From Haplomitrium mnioides (lineage: Eukaryota; Marchantiophyta; Haplomitriopsida; Calobryales), in the NCBI GenBank assembly GCA_049999725.1, contig JBNGIS010033719.1, positions 1 through 29,447 on the forward strand: DNA of 29,447 nucleotides. Reading direction: 5' to 3'. The notes under the pieces are model-generated. The model saw nothing but the letters and a program-made list of their open reading frames with translations, did no database searches and had not been told where the DNA came from. Shown here piece after piece: positions 20,131 through 28,765 of this stretch. Made by a program: the position numbers and the translations under genes. Within the stretch, counting starts at the first letter, position 1; every line of letters starts with the position of its first letter.

Positions 20131-21063
20131 CTAGTTAGGAGGGACTAACACAAGGGCGCTCGCCAGCCTCTTCTTAAATTCCTTGAAGCTCGCCAGCCTT
20201 TCAGGAGTGGCCTCAAATGTGCTACCCCCCTTGGTCATTTGAGTGAGGGGCAGAGCTACTGAGGTAAACTGGTCGATAAATGTGCGATAGTATCCAATGC
20301 ACCTTATGAATCTTTGCACCTCCTTCAGAATGGTCGGAACTGCCACATTCAACCAATTGGTGATCTTCTCCTGATCCACCTCTATCTCTCTGTTGGAAAT
20401 CCGATGTCCGAGGAGTATCCCCTCCTTCACCCTGAAGAAGCATTTGTCTGGATGCAACCTCAGCCTCGTCTCTCTGCACCTTTGAAGAGTGAGCCTTACA
20501 TCCCTCTCGTGGTCTTCCAGCTTGCCATACACCACGAAATCATCGATGAACACTTCCAAGAATTTCCTGAGGTAGTCGTGGAAGATGTTCATCATCATCT
20601 GTTGGAAGGTACCGGGTGTATTGCACAATCCAAAGGGCATTCTCCTAAAGGCAAACACCCCCTATTCTGTGGTGAATGTTGTCTTGAGCTGATCCTCCTC
20701 CCGGATCCAGATTTGTTTGTATCGTGAGTACCCATCTAGGAAGCTGTACACCTCCTACCTTGCCACCAAATCCAGCACCCCATCCGTGAAAGGCAACGGA
20801 TAGTGGTCCTTCTTTGTGGCATCGTTCTGCTTCCAAAAATCTTGGCATACTCAGATCTTCTTCTCTCCGTCATGTCCCACCTTGTTGGGCACCACTACCA
20901 GAGGAGACACCCACTTGCTATTTAGGATAGGGTAAATGAAATAAGCTTCAAAGAGTTTGTCTATCTCTTCCTTCACCAGTAGGGAGAATCGAGGATTCAT
21001 CTGGTATTGCCTCTGGCACACTGAGATTGCTGTGGGTTCCATGTTGATCCAATGCTCCCCCAA
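20131..21063 (-). pseudogene. Reverse transcriptase, element B
   Basis: Motifs in order are ILNSKWVSPLVVVPNK, then (after stops near 20851) DYPLP-type fingers residues, MPFGLCNTPGTFQQMM, and the catalytic box FIDDFVVYG with both Asp retained. Then follow LQRCRETRLRLHPDKC, GHRIS, and GYYRTFIDQF of the thumb/connection. A few in-frame stops between 20640 and 20851 break an otherwise continuous frame. This enzyme copies the element RNA into cDNA in virus-like particles. Confidence 0.92.
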
Positions 21064-21740
21064 TTCCCTCAGGACTCCCTTCAGATCTACGTGACTCTAG
21101 GGGAAGGCGTCACTAAAATTGTGCAGGAGATTGGTGAGGGTTCGCTCCGCTGCCTTGGGCAATCGAGAGCCTATATGGAAGGTGTGTCCTTCTCGGACCA
21201 CCAGCTGCTTGTGCTGGGCATCCCGCACCACCCCCATCTCATTTCGTTCCTTGTTGTCCTTGCTGGCATCAGAGTAGCCATTCGCACTCCGCCCTCCTCC
21301 CAAAGGGCTTCTTTGGACCTCCCCGTGTCCCTTCCCTCATCCGATGAGGCACTTCAGACCCCTTTCTTTGGATCATGGTATCCTCACCTCTAGTCCGATC
21401 TTTCGTTGATTCCCTCTACTGGTGCTTTGTTCCATTGTAGGTGGATAATTCGATTTGGTTGACGGACACTACACCCTCCTCCAACAGATCCTCCGATGTT
21501 GCTTCACTCACCATCTGTACCTAGTAGTGGTACTCTGAGTCTTCTTCCTCCTTGGACCACTCACTGTTATACTCTGCCTTGGACTATGTTTCCCCCAAGT
21601 GAGGAACAGGACCATAGTACACTGTCGTTTTTTTGGGGCCGAACACCAATGTGGAGTTCCCCAAGTTGTACATCACTCTAGCCCCATATAGCCACGGCCT
21701 TTCAATCAACACTGGGTAAGGAGACGCTCGGGCGGGTCGC
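21064..21740 (-). pseudogene. Protease end and protease-RT linker, element B
   Basis: Near 21681-21710 the - strand reads IERPWLYGA, the conserved C-terminal end of plant Ty3 protease, followed by LVFGPKK. The rest, down to 21064, is a charged, poorly conserved linker with several stops. It ends with LHNFSDAFP, a typical peptide just before RT. Confidence 0.7.
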
Positions 21741-22227
21741 ATTACCAGATAATTAAGTTTGAACTCTTTCCCCCTATGAATGTTGGTATTTAGAGAAGAG
21801 AGCCTAATGGCTTTACTCGTGACCCATCCGCCAGCCTCATGATTCAGGCTGTATGCTGGAATTCCGTGAATCCCAGTTTGTGAGTTGTTTCCTCAACCAT
21901 GATGTTGACTCCTGCCCCTCCATCTACGGGTACTAAGAACAATGTGCACCCCGCGATCTGGATGTCGATCTTTGGGGCCCCCTTGTCTTCACAGATTAGT
22001 TGCAGATCTACTAGAGCTCCCACCTTAGGTAGCCTTCTTCTCCTCTTAGCTCCCATCAGCAATTTGCAGAGCTGCCTTCAATACAGTGGGCTATCCTTGA
22101 TGAGTTGGCCCACTGTAGCCGTAACAGGGCAATTCCGCACATCCGCTTGAATGTTGTACGGTTGGGCTTTGTCCCCTCTTCCACAGCTGCAACCTTTGCC
22201 TGTGCCTCCTGGGTCCCTCCCTGCTGC
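21741..22227 (-). pseudogene. Aspartic protease, element B
   Basis: The pol frame opens at 22227, just after a TAA at 22228-22230. It reads YNIQADVRNCPVTATVGQL, then VDGGAGVNIMVEETTHKLG with the catalytic Asp at 21922-21924. The enzyme would mature Gag-Pol. The frame lies in the -1 register relative to gag, and the two overlap at 22056-22227. A TGA where Trp is expected occurs near 22075. Confidence 0.85.
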
Positions 22228-23115
22228 TTATCTTTGAGGGTCTCTTTTGCTGCCTCCTCTTCTTCTAGAGCCTCCAAAGCCTCCAATTGCCTCCTCACAT
22301 AGTCCTACTGCTTCAGGTAGAACCATTTCGGACTATCCCTCTGATGATTCGAATCATTGCGTGATGAGGTTGCTTGAGCCACCCCCTTCTTGGCTCTTTG
22401 CTCAAACTTCTTCTGGCTCCTCTTCTTTGCCTTTGCCTCTACCTTGGTCACCACCCAAAAACAATCCTCGGGAGTGTGAGTCTCCCAGCCCAGCAATTCG
22501 GCTTCATCCTCCATCTCCAAGGTGATCAGATTGACAATTGCGGGGGGAGGAGGATTTGCGCTTGGCCCAGGAGGAGCATTGGGTCTTTGGGTTGGGCAAT
22601 TCAACGCCACATGCCCCTCCTTCTTGCATTGGAAGCATAAGGCAAGTGGTTGGCCATAACTGCTCTTCCGCGGCTCCGGACAGCTGGATGAAATGTGGTT
22701 GGGCTGGCCACAATTCCAACAGACCATGATTGTTGTCCTGGGGGGCCGATTGGCACCCCACTAATTCATCGACCCTCTGTTCCCTCCTATGGGCCTGCTC
22801 AACATTGTCTGAGGTCCCCCGCTGATTTGATACACAGTTTTTGGAGCCTCCTCCATGATATACTCAACCTCTTCTCTCCTGTACTTGGACGCTTCCTCCC
22901 TCACATAATGCACAACATTATTGTCGTTCGGACATTCCTGAGGGGAGTGTTCGTGCTGCTTGCATCTGACACACCAGACTCCAACTCTCCGGGTTGGCAG
23001 GGGCCTGCCCTTTGGTTTGATCCTTGCCAAGAGGATGTTCATCGCCTCCATCTTGGCGCTCAGTTCTTCGATCTGATCCCTCCTCTAGCTTCCTGCTCAC
23101 CTCGGGTTCGGGTTC
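22056..23115 (-). pseudogene. Gag (3' two thirds), element B, with three zinc knuckles
   Basis: Three CX2CX4HX4C knuckles can be read in one frame: CVRCKQHEHSPQEC near 22960, CWNCGQPNHISSSC near 22710, and CFQCKKEGHVALNC near 22630. These bind the element RNA during packaging. Upstream is the peptide EELSAKMEAMN, after a small frameshift near 23070. Downstream is a charged tail ending at 22056. A single TAG (22758-22760) and another near 22303 interrupt the frame. The gene stops abruptly at 23115, where the copia LTR begins. Confidence 0.85.
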
Positions 23116-23277
23116 TGTTATAGAACATAGTATACCCCTATATATAGAGGGGCATGGATGTATACATAAGGGGAACCTTTGGCCCCTCACTATGAATCAA
23201 TCTATCTATCTCTGTGTGTGGAGGAATGTACAGCGCAACGGCTCTCTCTCTCTCTGTGTAATGCATGTACTACAACA
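23116..23277 (+). repeat. 5' LTR of the copia element, about 162 bp
   Basis: It starts TGTTATAG and ends CTACAACA. These ends are inverted repeats of each other with one mismatch, as expected for a copia LTR. Inside, a TATATATA box (23139-23146) is flanked by CCCCT (23135-23139) and AGGGG (23148-23152). A second pair, AGGGG (23169-23173) and CCCCT (23183-23187), follows. A CT-rich run lies at 23241-23255. The five bases before it, GGTTC, should recur after the 3' LTR as the target duplication. Confidence 0.85.
23139..23146 (+). promoter_or_regulatory. TATA box in copia LTR
   Basis: A TATATATA octamer lies 24 bp into the LTR. If used, transcription would start about 30 bp downstream, near 23170. 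The box sits between CCCCT and AGGGG, so it can be exposed in a small hairpin loop. Confidence 0.55.
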
Positions 23278-23290
23278 CGTTATCAGCACG
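23278..23290 (+). other. Candidate primer-binding site of the copia element
   Basis: CGTTATCAGCACG directly follows the LTR. It matches 8 of 12 bases of the usual plant copia site TGGTATCAGAGC, which is complementary to the 3' end of initiator Met tRNA. The match is partial, so another tRNA or an internal tRNA site is possible. Confidence 0.5.
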
Positions 23291-23604
23291 ACGGTCTCTT
23301 CAGAGAGACATAGAGAGAACACAAGCAATCTCCACGGCAAATTTTTTTTTCCTCGCGCACCAACGATTTCTTCCGCGACAAAATTTTTCCACGCGCGCAT
23401 CTCCTTACGGCCATCTTTTCTCCCCAGAGTTCTTTCTTTTTCTTTCCTTTTTTTTGTAGCTCTTATCTCAAAAAAAAAAAAACACAAAAAAAAATAAAAC
23501 AAACAAAACCCCATAGAGGGGTTTTAGGTTTCTTTCTTTCCCCCCGCCTGCTCTCGTTTGTTTTTTGCCCGTTGCTCTCGTTTCGGCTCCCCGTCGCTGA
23601 AGAA
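23291..23604 (+). other. First part of copia leader, non-coding
   Basis: No conserved coding sequence. Homopolymer runs occur at 23341-23350 (T), 23446-23455 (T) and 23470-23481 (A). Open frames on both strands in this part have no domain and are taken as chance. Confidence 0.6.
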
Positions 23605-24300
23605 AATCTCTGCGCGCGCGCTTTGTTCCTGCGGCTCCAACATTTCTTCTTGCTTACAGCAGCGCTCGTCATTCATTGTGGCATCGGACCTTTGTTTTGC
23701 CCGTTTCTTTCTTGTGCTTTCAATATCTACTCGCAGGTCATTTTTCCTCCTTGCGGCTTCAAGATTTTGCTTGCAGGCACCTCCTTCTTGAGGCTCCATC
23801 ATATTTACTCGCAGGCACTCGTCTTCCTTCCAGTGGCCTCACTCTCTGTTCGCAGGCACGTTATCTTCTTGGAGCTATAATCTTTGCTCGCCACAGGTTT
23901 CAACATTGTTGCTCGCAAACGGCACTTGATCTTCCTCGTGGCATCGATACTTTGCTTTGCCTGTCTTCTTTCCTTGTGGCTTCCTGTGGATTCAACAGCT
24001 GCTCGCAGGCGGCTTGTTCCTTCTTGTGGTTTCAATATTTGATCGCAGGCCTTGTTCTTTCTTGTGGTATCACCATTTGCTCACGGCTGATGTCCATATC
24101 TACCTGACCTCAATCTTACTCACCTGCGACTGTTGTTTCCGTTCTTCTTCCTCTGGTATCGACTTTACTCGAAGATGCGATTTTACCCTTTTCTCTAGCA
24201 TTGACATTGCTCGTTAGCAACTGCGGTTTCCATTCTTCCTTTTTGGTTACCTGGACATTACTTGCGTGACAGTTTCCTCTATGGCATGAAAATTACTTCA
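23605..24300 (+). repeat. Copia leader tandem array 1, period about 40 bp
   Basis: A degenerate unit of the form CTCGCAGGC-(ACT)-TTCTTCCTTGTGGCTTCAA-ATTTG repeats about 17 times. Clear unit starts are 23730, 23770, 23808, 23849, 23887, 24002, 24042 and 24080. Weaker ones lie before (about 23649 and 23693) and after (24119, 24168, 24210, 24261). The spacing is mostly 38-42 bp. Units differ from each other by many changes and small indels. It lies upstream of the Gag start and is not a conserved frame. Confidence 0.85.
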
Positions 24301-24360
24301 AACTCACCTTTTGGATTCCATTTATTACTTTAATCTATTGACTTACATTCCTGTAAAGTC

Positions 24361-24594
24361 CGACTAATCGATCCGAGGCACCTACTTCTGCCATCCTATT
24401 CGGCTTATGACTCTTCTCGACTGATCTAAGGCAGCTATCGTTCAGTTCTGACCATTCTCAACTGGTCTGAGGCACCTCTTGTTTGATTCTGAACTCTTCA
24501 ACTGATCAAACGGCACACTCTTGTTCGGCTCTGATCCTTACGACTGATAAGCAACACTCCATCTTATTTTTCGGTTCTTACTCTTCTTGACCCG
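24361..24594 (+). repeat. Copia leader tandem array 2, period about 41 bp
   Basis: Unit starts with CRACTGATC-type words occur at 24361, 24418, 24459, 24499, 24541 and (weakly) 24588. Each is followed by AGGCACC and TTGTTCGGTTCTGA-CTCTT. Spacing is 57, 41, 40, 42 and 47 bp. The unit is unrelated to that of array 1 apart from similar length. Confidence 0.85.
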
Positions 24595-24991
24595 TTGGAT
24601 TTGGCTATCTTGAAGGACTAACTCAAAGTGGAGGCGCATCATTTCCTGGATCACTTCATCAACTTGAGGTCTGCCCCTGTCCATCAGCTCTTCCGATTTT
24701 TCGGCTGATACACACACATAGCAGGGCAGTCTACACTTATACCTCAATACCATTTCATTTTCATTGTTTCTCTTTTATATCATTTCTGGTTTATTTCATT
24801 TCTGTCATTTCAGCTTTCCTGTTTAAATCAGATCACATAAACAGGTACAGGGATATTTTTCAGGTTACCCGATTTTCCGAGTAACACGCAGTCTTAACCC
24901 AACTGCGCATCCTTTTTCCCCCTATCTCGCTCACGCGAATACCCTGTATCTGATCTGTAAGCCTTCTGTATTACACAGAACACCCCATACC
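24595..24991 (+). other. Last part of copia leader
   Basis: About 400 bp between array 2 and the Gag ATG. On the - strand, 24538-24753 is open and reads EELMDRGRPQVDEVIQEMM, which looks more protein-like than most chance frames here but matches no family I recognise. The last 200 bp are T- and C-rich. Confidence 0.5.
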
Positions 24992-27931
24992 ATGAACCCA
25001 GTGGGTTCACTCAAGTTTCAGGCTCTGAAACTTGACGGCTCAAATTACCTATCATGGTCATTGGATATCACTACCTATTTAACATCAAAGGGGATACGCG
25101 ACATCCTCATAAATGACGAGGGCACAAGCCCACGAGACGCTGCCAGAGCGCTTATCCTCATTAGACACCATCTGGTGGAACCTCTCAGGTTACAGTACCT
25201 GAACTACAGCAATCCTCGATTATTATGGGATGAGCTCAAATTACGATTCGATCACCTGACTTCTATTTCCTTACCCGCAGCACGACACGACTGGATCAAC
25301 CTCCGTGTTCAAGACCACACCTCCATCGTAAATTACAATAGTGAACTATTCCGCATCGTTTCACAGTTAGCAATCTGCGGACATCCAGTATCCGACGAAG
25401 AACAGATAGAGAAAACTCTATCCACATTCCCAGTGAGCAACCTCATACTGGCATCCCAATATCGAAATATGCGATTCACCCGATATTTGGAATTGATCGC
25501 ATATATGCTATTAGCAGAAAAACATCAATTACTCCTGGTGGAAAACGCAAAGAAGCGACCACCTGGATCCGCGGCACCACCAGCCAATCCTGAATCTCAC
25601 TTTACAAAATTCTACCCCCACTCGAGGAACCAATATCCTCGCAGAGGAAGAGGAAGAGGAAGGGGCAGGGGAAACCTCCACTTCAGGGGGAGACCCCGAC
25701 CCCATACCCCAAACCAACCATCCCTTGACAATAGGGATCGACAATCCCAGCGTCATGTCTCAACAACACTAGAACGCCGACAGCGATCCTGGACACCAAG
25801 AGGCGGACGACATCAAACCCGGGGACACAAGAATTTCTCACAACCGAGAAACACCCGCACTTCCTGCCAACGATGCGGTACCCGCGGACATACTCAAACA
25901 GTATGTCGGATACCCGCACACCTGGTAACCCTCTACCAGAATAGCCTCACATACCCTCAACCTGAGGTACATGGCAATCTTTCTGAACTTACAGACGTCG
26001 ATGAATACCCCGACTTCAACCTACAAACAGAAAGTCATACACTTCAACATATGGCTCCAACAAACATAGACAATGTCCACACTAAGACATTCAACAACAC
26101 TTGCATTGTTGACAGTGGATCATCACACACCATCCTACAAGACCGACGACATTTTACTTCGGTAACTCCGTCGTCAAGGACCATGACAACTATATCCGGC
26201 CATAACCAAATCGAAGAAGGATTTGGACCCGCTACAATCCGTTTTCCCAACGGAACAACACTGAGCATAGCATCTGCTATCTATGCTCCCACAGCAACTA
26301 GAAATCTCATTAGCTTCCGCGATATCCGACAAAATGGATACCATATCCAGACTGGAAACATAGACCAAGGGGAAGTTCTCCACATACTACTGCACACAGA
26401 TAACGGTATGCAGATACAGGAAACATTTCCTCTCTCCCCACCAGGTCTATACATAACCGAAATCCACTCATACCATGCATCAACAACCAACCTATCGGAT
26501 GCACAACTGTGGCACAACCGATTAGGACACCCAGGCAAGGACATGTTCTACCGACTCAAACATGACAGTGTCGGGATTCCAGACAATGTCCACTCTATCC
26601 GCTCCCCATGCATGGCATGCGCACAAGGTAAACTTCGGATTGCTCCTTCAAAACGAAGAACTACTAATGCAATACCTCGTTTTCTAGAACGGATCCACGC
26701 AGACATATGTGGACCCATCCACCCTCAATCTGGACCATTCAGATACTTCATTGTCACCATTGACGCATCATCCAAATGGTCACAAGTGTCATTACTGACG
26801 ACCAAAAACATGGTATTCCCTAAACTTTTGTCACAAATACTCAAACTATCGACACAATTCCCTGATTACCCAATCAGAAACCTACGAGTGGACAACGCAG
26901 GAGAATTCACATCATCAACATTCGATGAATTCTGCTCATCTGCAGGAATTGACGTTCAATACTCTGTTCCACACGTTCATTTTCAAAACGGCATAGCTGA
27001 ATCCGCGATCAAACGCATACAGCTAATAGCAAGACCTTTACTACTGAACACTGGTCTACCCACATCTGCTTGGGGACACGCGGTGTTACACGCCGCAGCT
27101 CTAATAAAACTTAGACCTTCAGCATTCAACCAGAACTCTCCTCACCACCTAGCAACTGGAATACCAGCAAACATCTCTCATCTCCGGACATTCGGATGTC
27201 TTGTATTGGTACCCATCCTCGGCCCACACCAAACAAAAATGGGACCACAACGACAAAAAGGGATCTACATTGGCTATGAATCCCCATCGATCATCCGATA
27301 CCTGGAACCCACAACTTCTGACGTCTTCAAATCCAGATTTGCAGACTGTCAATTTTTCGAGGACGTTTTCCCTAACCTCACACTCGACAACAACTCTGAA
27401 ACAACAACAATAGACAACATCATATGGTACAATAAATCACTACTCCATCCTGATTCCAGAACAGGACAATCAGAATATGAAGTCCAACGGCTTCTTAATT
27501 TACGACAAACCCTAATCAAAATGCCAGATGCATTCAATGACATAGCCGGCCTCACCAAATCACATATTGAGGCAGCCAATGCACCAGCCAGACTACAAAA
27601 AGACTCTACTGCAGCAACAGATATTGCACCTAGAGCCAAAAGAGGCAGACCCTTAGGCTCCAAAAACAAGCCGAAAACTGCATCTCCTTTACCTAGCAGT
27701 CCTAAACTACAACAACAATCAAACTTCATACAAGAGATAACGCATGCACAGCCCATACCAGAAAATGAGGAAATCGCCATTGACTATACAGTTACTGGCA
27801 AAATCTGGAAAAGGGACCAAACCGATATGGATGACATGTTTGCATATTCAGTATCCCAGACCATAAACAATACCACTCCCGATCCAATATCAGTACAAGA
27901 TGCACAATCCAGAATGGATTGGCCACAATGA
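24992..27931 (+). CDS. Copia Gag-protease-integrase polyprotein (979 codons, ended by premature TGA)
   Basis: Residues 1-185 are a UBN2/copia-type Gag (LKLDGSNYLSWSLDI near the start). Residues 215-290 are Arg/Gly-rich. A zinc knuckle C292-x2-C295-x4-H300-x4-C305 follows. Protease has the active site D374-S-G. The integrase zinc region has H508, H513, C540 and C543. The core has D571, D634 and E670, the last two separated by 35 residues (DDX35E). An AT-hook-like KRGRPLGSKNK lies near 883-893. The ATG at 24992 is the first in this frame before the conserved Gag block. The TGA at 27929-27931 sits where the family has Trp (DWPQ-stop-EQAI), and the same frame continues beyond. All catalytic residues look intact. 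Confidence 0.95.
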   Translation: MNPVGSLKFQALKLDGSNYLSWSLDITTYLTSKGIRDILINDEGTSPRDAARALILIRHHLVEPLRLQYLNYSNPRLLWDELKLRFDHLTSISLPAARHDWINLRVQDHTSIVNYNSELFRIVSQLAICGHPVSDEEQIEKTLSTFPVSNLILASQYRNMRFTRYLELIAYMLLAEKHQLLLVENAKKRPPGSAAPPANPESHFTKFYPHSRNQYPRRGRGRGRGRGNLHFRGRPRPHTPNQPSLDNRDRQSQRHVSTTLERRQRSWTPRGGRHQTRGHKNFSQPRNTRTSCQRCGTRGHTQTVCRIPAHLVTLYQNSLTYPQPEVHGNLSELTDVDEYPDFNLQTESHTLQHMAPTNIDNVHTKTFNNTCIVDSGSSHTILQDRRHFTSVTPSSRTMTTISGHNQIEEGFGPATIRFPNGTTLSIASAIYAPTATRNLISFRDIRQNGYHIQTGNIDQGEVLHILLHTDNGMQIQETFPLSPPGLYITEIHSYHASTTNLSDAQLWHNRLGHPGKDMFYRLKHDSVGIPDNVHSIRSPCMACAQGKLRIAPSKRRTTNAIPRFLERIHADICGPIHPQSGPFRYFIVTIDASSKWSQVSLLTTKNMVFPKLLSQILKLSTQFPDYPIRNLRVDNAGEFTSSTFDEFCSSAGIDVQYSVPHVHFQNGIAESAIKRIQLIARPLLLNTGLPTSAWGHAVLHAAALIKLRPSAFNQNSPHHLATGIPANISHLRTFGCLVLVPILGPHQTKMGPQRQKGIYIGYESPSIIRYLEPTTSDVFKSRFADCQFFEDVFPNLTLDNNSETTTIDNIIWYNKSLLHPDSRTGQSEYEVQRLLNLRQTLIKMPDAFNDIAGLTKSHIEAANAPARLQKDSTAATDIAPRAKRGRPLGSKNKPKTASPLPSSPKLQQQSNFIQEITHAQPIPENEEIAIDYTVTGKIWKRDQTDMDDMFAYSVSQTINNTTPDPISVQDAQSRMDWPQ

Positions 27932-28765
27932 GAACAAGCCATACACTCAGAATTAGATTCCCTCATAAAACGACAAGTATTTGGAACAATCATACCTGCC
28001 ACACCTGACATGAACCTAACAGACTACAGGTTTATATTTGTCAAAAAGAGAAATGCAAAAGGAGAAGTCACAAGATACAAGGCAAGACTAGTCGCAAAAG
28101 GATACACTCAAATCCTTGGACGAGATTACAATCTCACATACTCACCAGTCATGGACACTATAACATACAGGTATATGATAGCGTTTGCAATCCAACGCAA
28201 CCTCACCATGCACATCATGGACGTTATCACTGCATACTTATATGGCATTCTTGACACTCAGATTTTTATGAAGGCACCCCCTGAACTTATATCGAGGATA
28301 ACATTCCATATTGAGGGGGAGAAACAAATAAATGAGATTGGACCTTTAGTCCCTCATGGCCAGAAATCTGCAAGTGGACCTTCAGTCCCTCACGGCCCGA
28401 AATCAGCAATTGGACCTTTTGTCCCTCGAGGCCAGCAATTTCAGAATGGACCTTTTGTCCTACATAACCAGAAAATGGAGAGTAGACCTCTAATAACTCA
28501 ATATCCATCTGGTAAACAGAGACCTTCAGTCTCTCAAGGCCAAAATTCTTCAAACGGACCTATAGTCCAAAAAGGAAACACAAGCTTGATGACAAAGCAA
28601 GGACCTCCTGTCTTTATGACAAAAAGAAAATGCCAGGCTATGAATGACATGCTGCAAATTACAGCAAACAGATCATGTATGAGGCCAGCCAAAGCGCTGA
28701 GCCCGAATGACTACATTGGACCACAAATGATCTGCAAAGCATGCGACAAGATAATGGGCCTTTAG
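27932..28765 (+). pseudogene. Copia reverse transcriptase, first part, with internal repeat expansion
   Basis: In the same frame as the upstream polyprotein, the sequence continues with EQAIHSELDSLIKRQVFG, then KARLVAKGYTQ, then MDVITAYLYG (motif A, catalytic Asp) and IFMKAPPEL. From 28340 the normal short linker is replaced by 12-residue GP-x-V-P-H-G repeats. The frame ends at TAG 28763-28765. RT sequence then resumes in the frame one base earlier, so a net one-base loss (or two-base gain) lies at about 28720-28756. Confidence 0.85.
28340..28630 (+). repeat. 36-bp tandem array inside copia RT
   Basis: Six units of exactly 36 bp start at 28340, 28376, 28412, 28448, 28484 and 28520. A seventh of 45 bp starts at 28556 and an eighth at 28601. 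More isolated units begin at 28718, 28756 and 28798. The encoded consensus is GP(F/S/L)VPHGQ(K)xxx. Many units include a GGAC-5 bases-GTCC inverted repeat. Divergence between units is considerable, so the array is not a recent slip product. Confidence 0.9.

Larger units (their letters stand above)
16671..23115 (-). mobile_element. Element B: decayed Ty3/gypsy LTR retrotransposon, 5' part cut off by copia insertion
   Basis: Read on the - strand the order is gag (23115-22056), protease, RT, RNase H, integrase, polypurine tract, 3' LTR. The order is that of Ty3/gypsy. No chromodomain follows the GPY/F module, so a non-chromovirus lineage is likely. From 22227 down to 18376 the pol part stays in one frame with only internal stops, so it is much better preserved than element A. 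The rest of gag and the 5' LTR should lie beyond the right end of the window, on the far side of the copia element. Confidence 0.9.

Noticed and set aside
23265-24217. Several overlapping + strand open frames in the copia leader
   Set aside because: They are in different frames, consist of Phe/Leu/Ser-rich translations of the 40-bp array, and none has a conserved block. The Gag start at 24992 is much better supported.
24361-24594. Regularly spaced repeats with a CRISPR-like look
   Set aside because: Repeat words are short and diverged, the intervening parts are themselves similar between units, and the setting is a plant retrotransposon leader. It is a degenerate tandem array.
27349-27780. 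143-codon - strand open frame
   Set aside because: Shadow of the copia polyprotein on the opposite strand.
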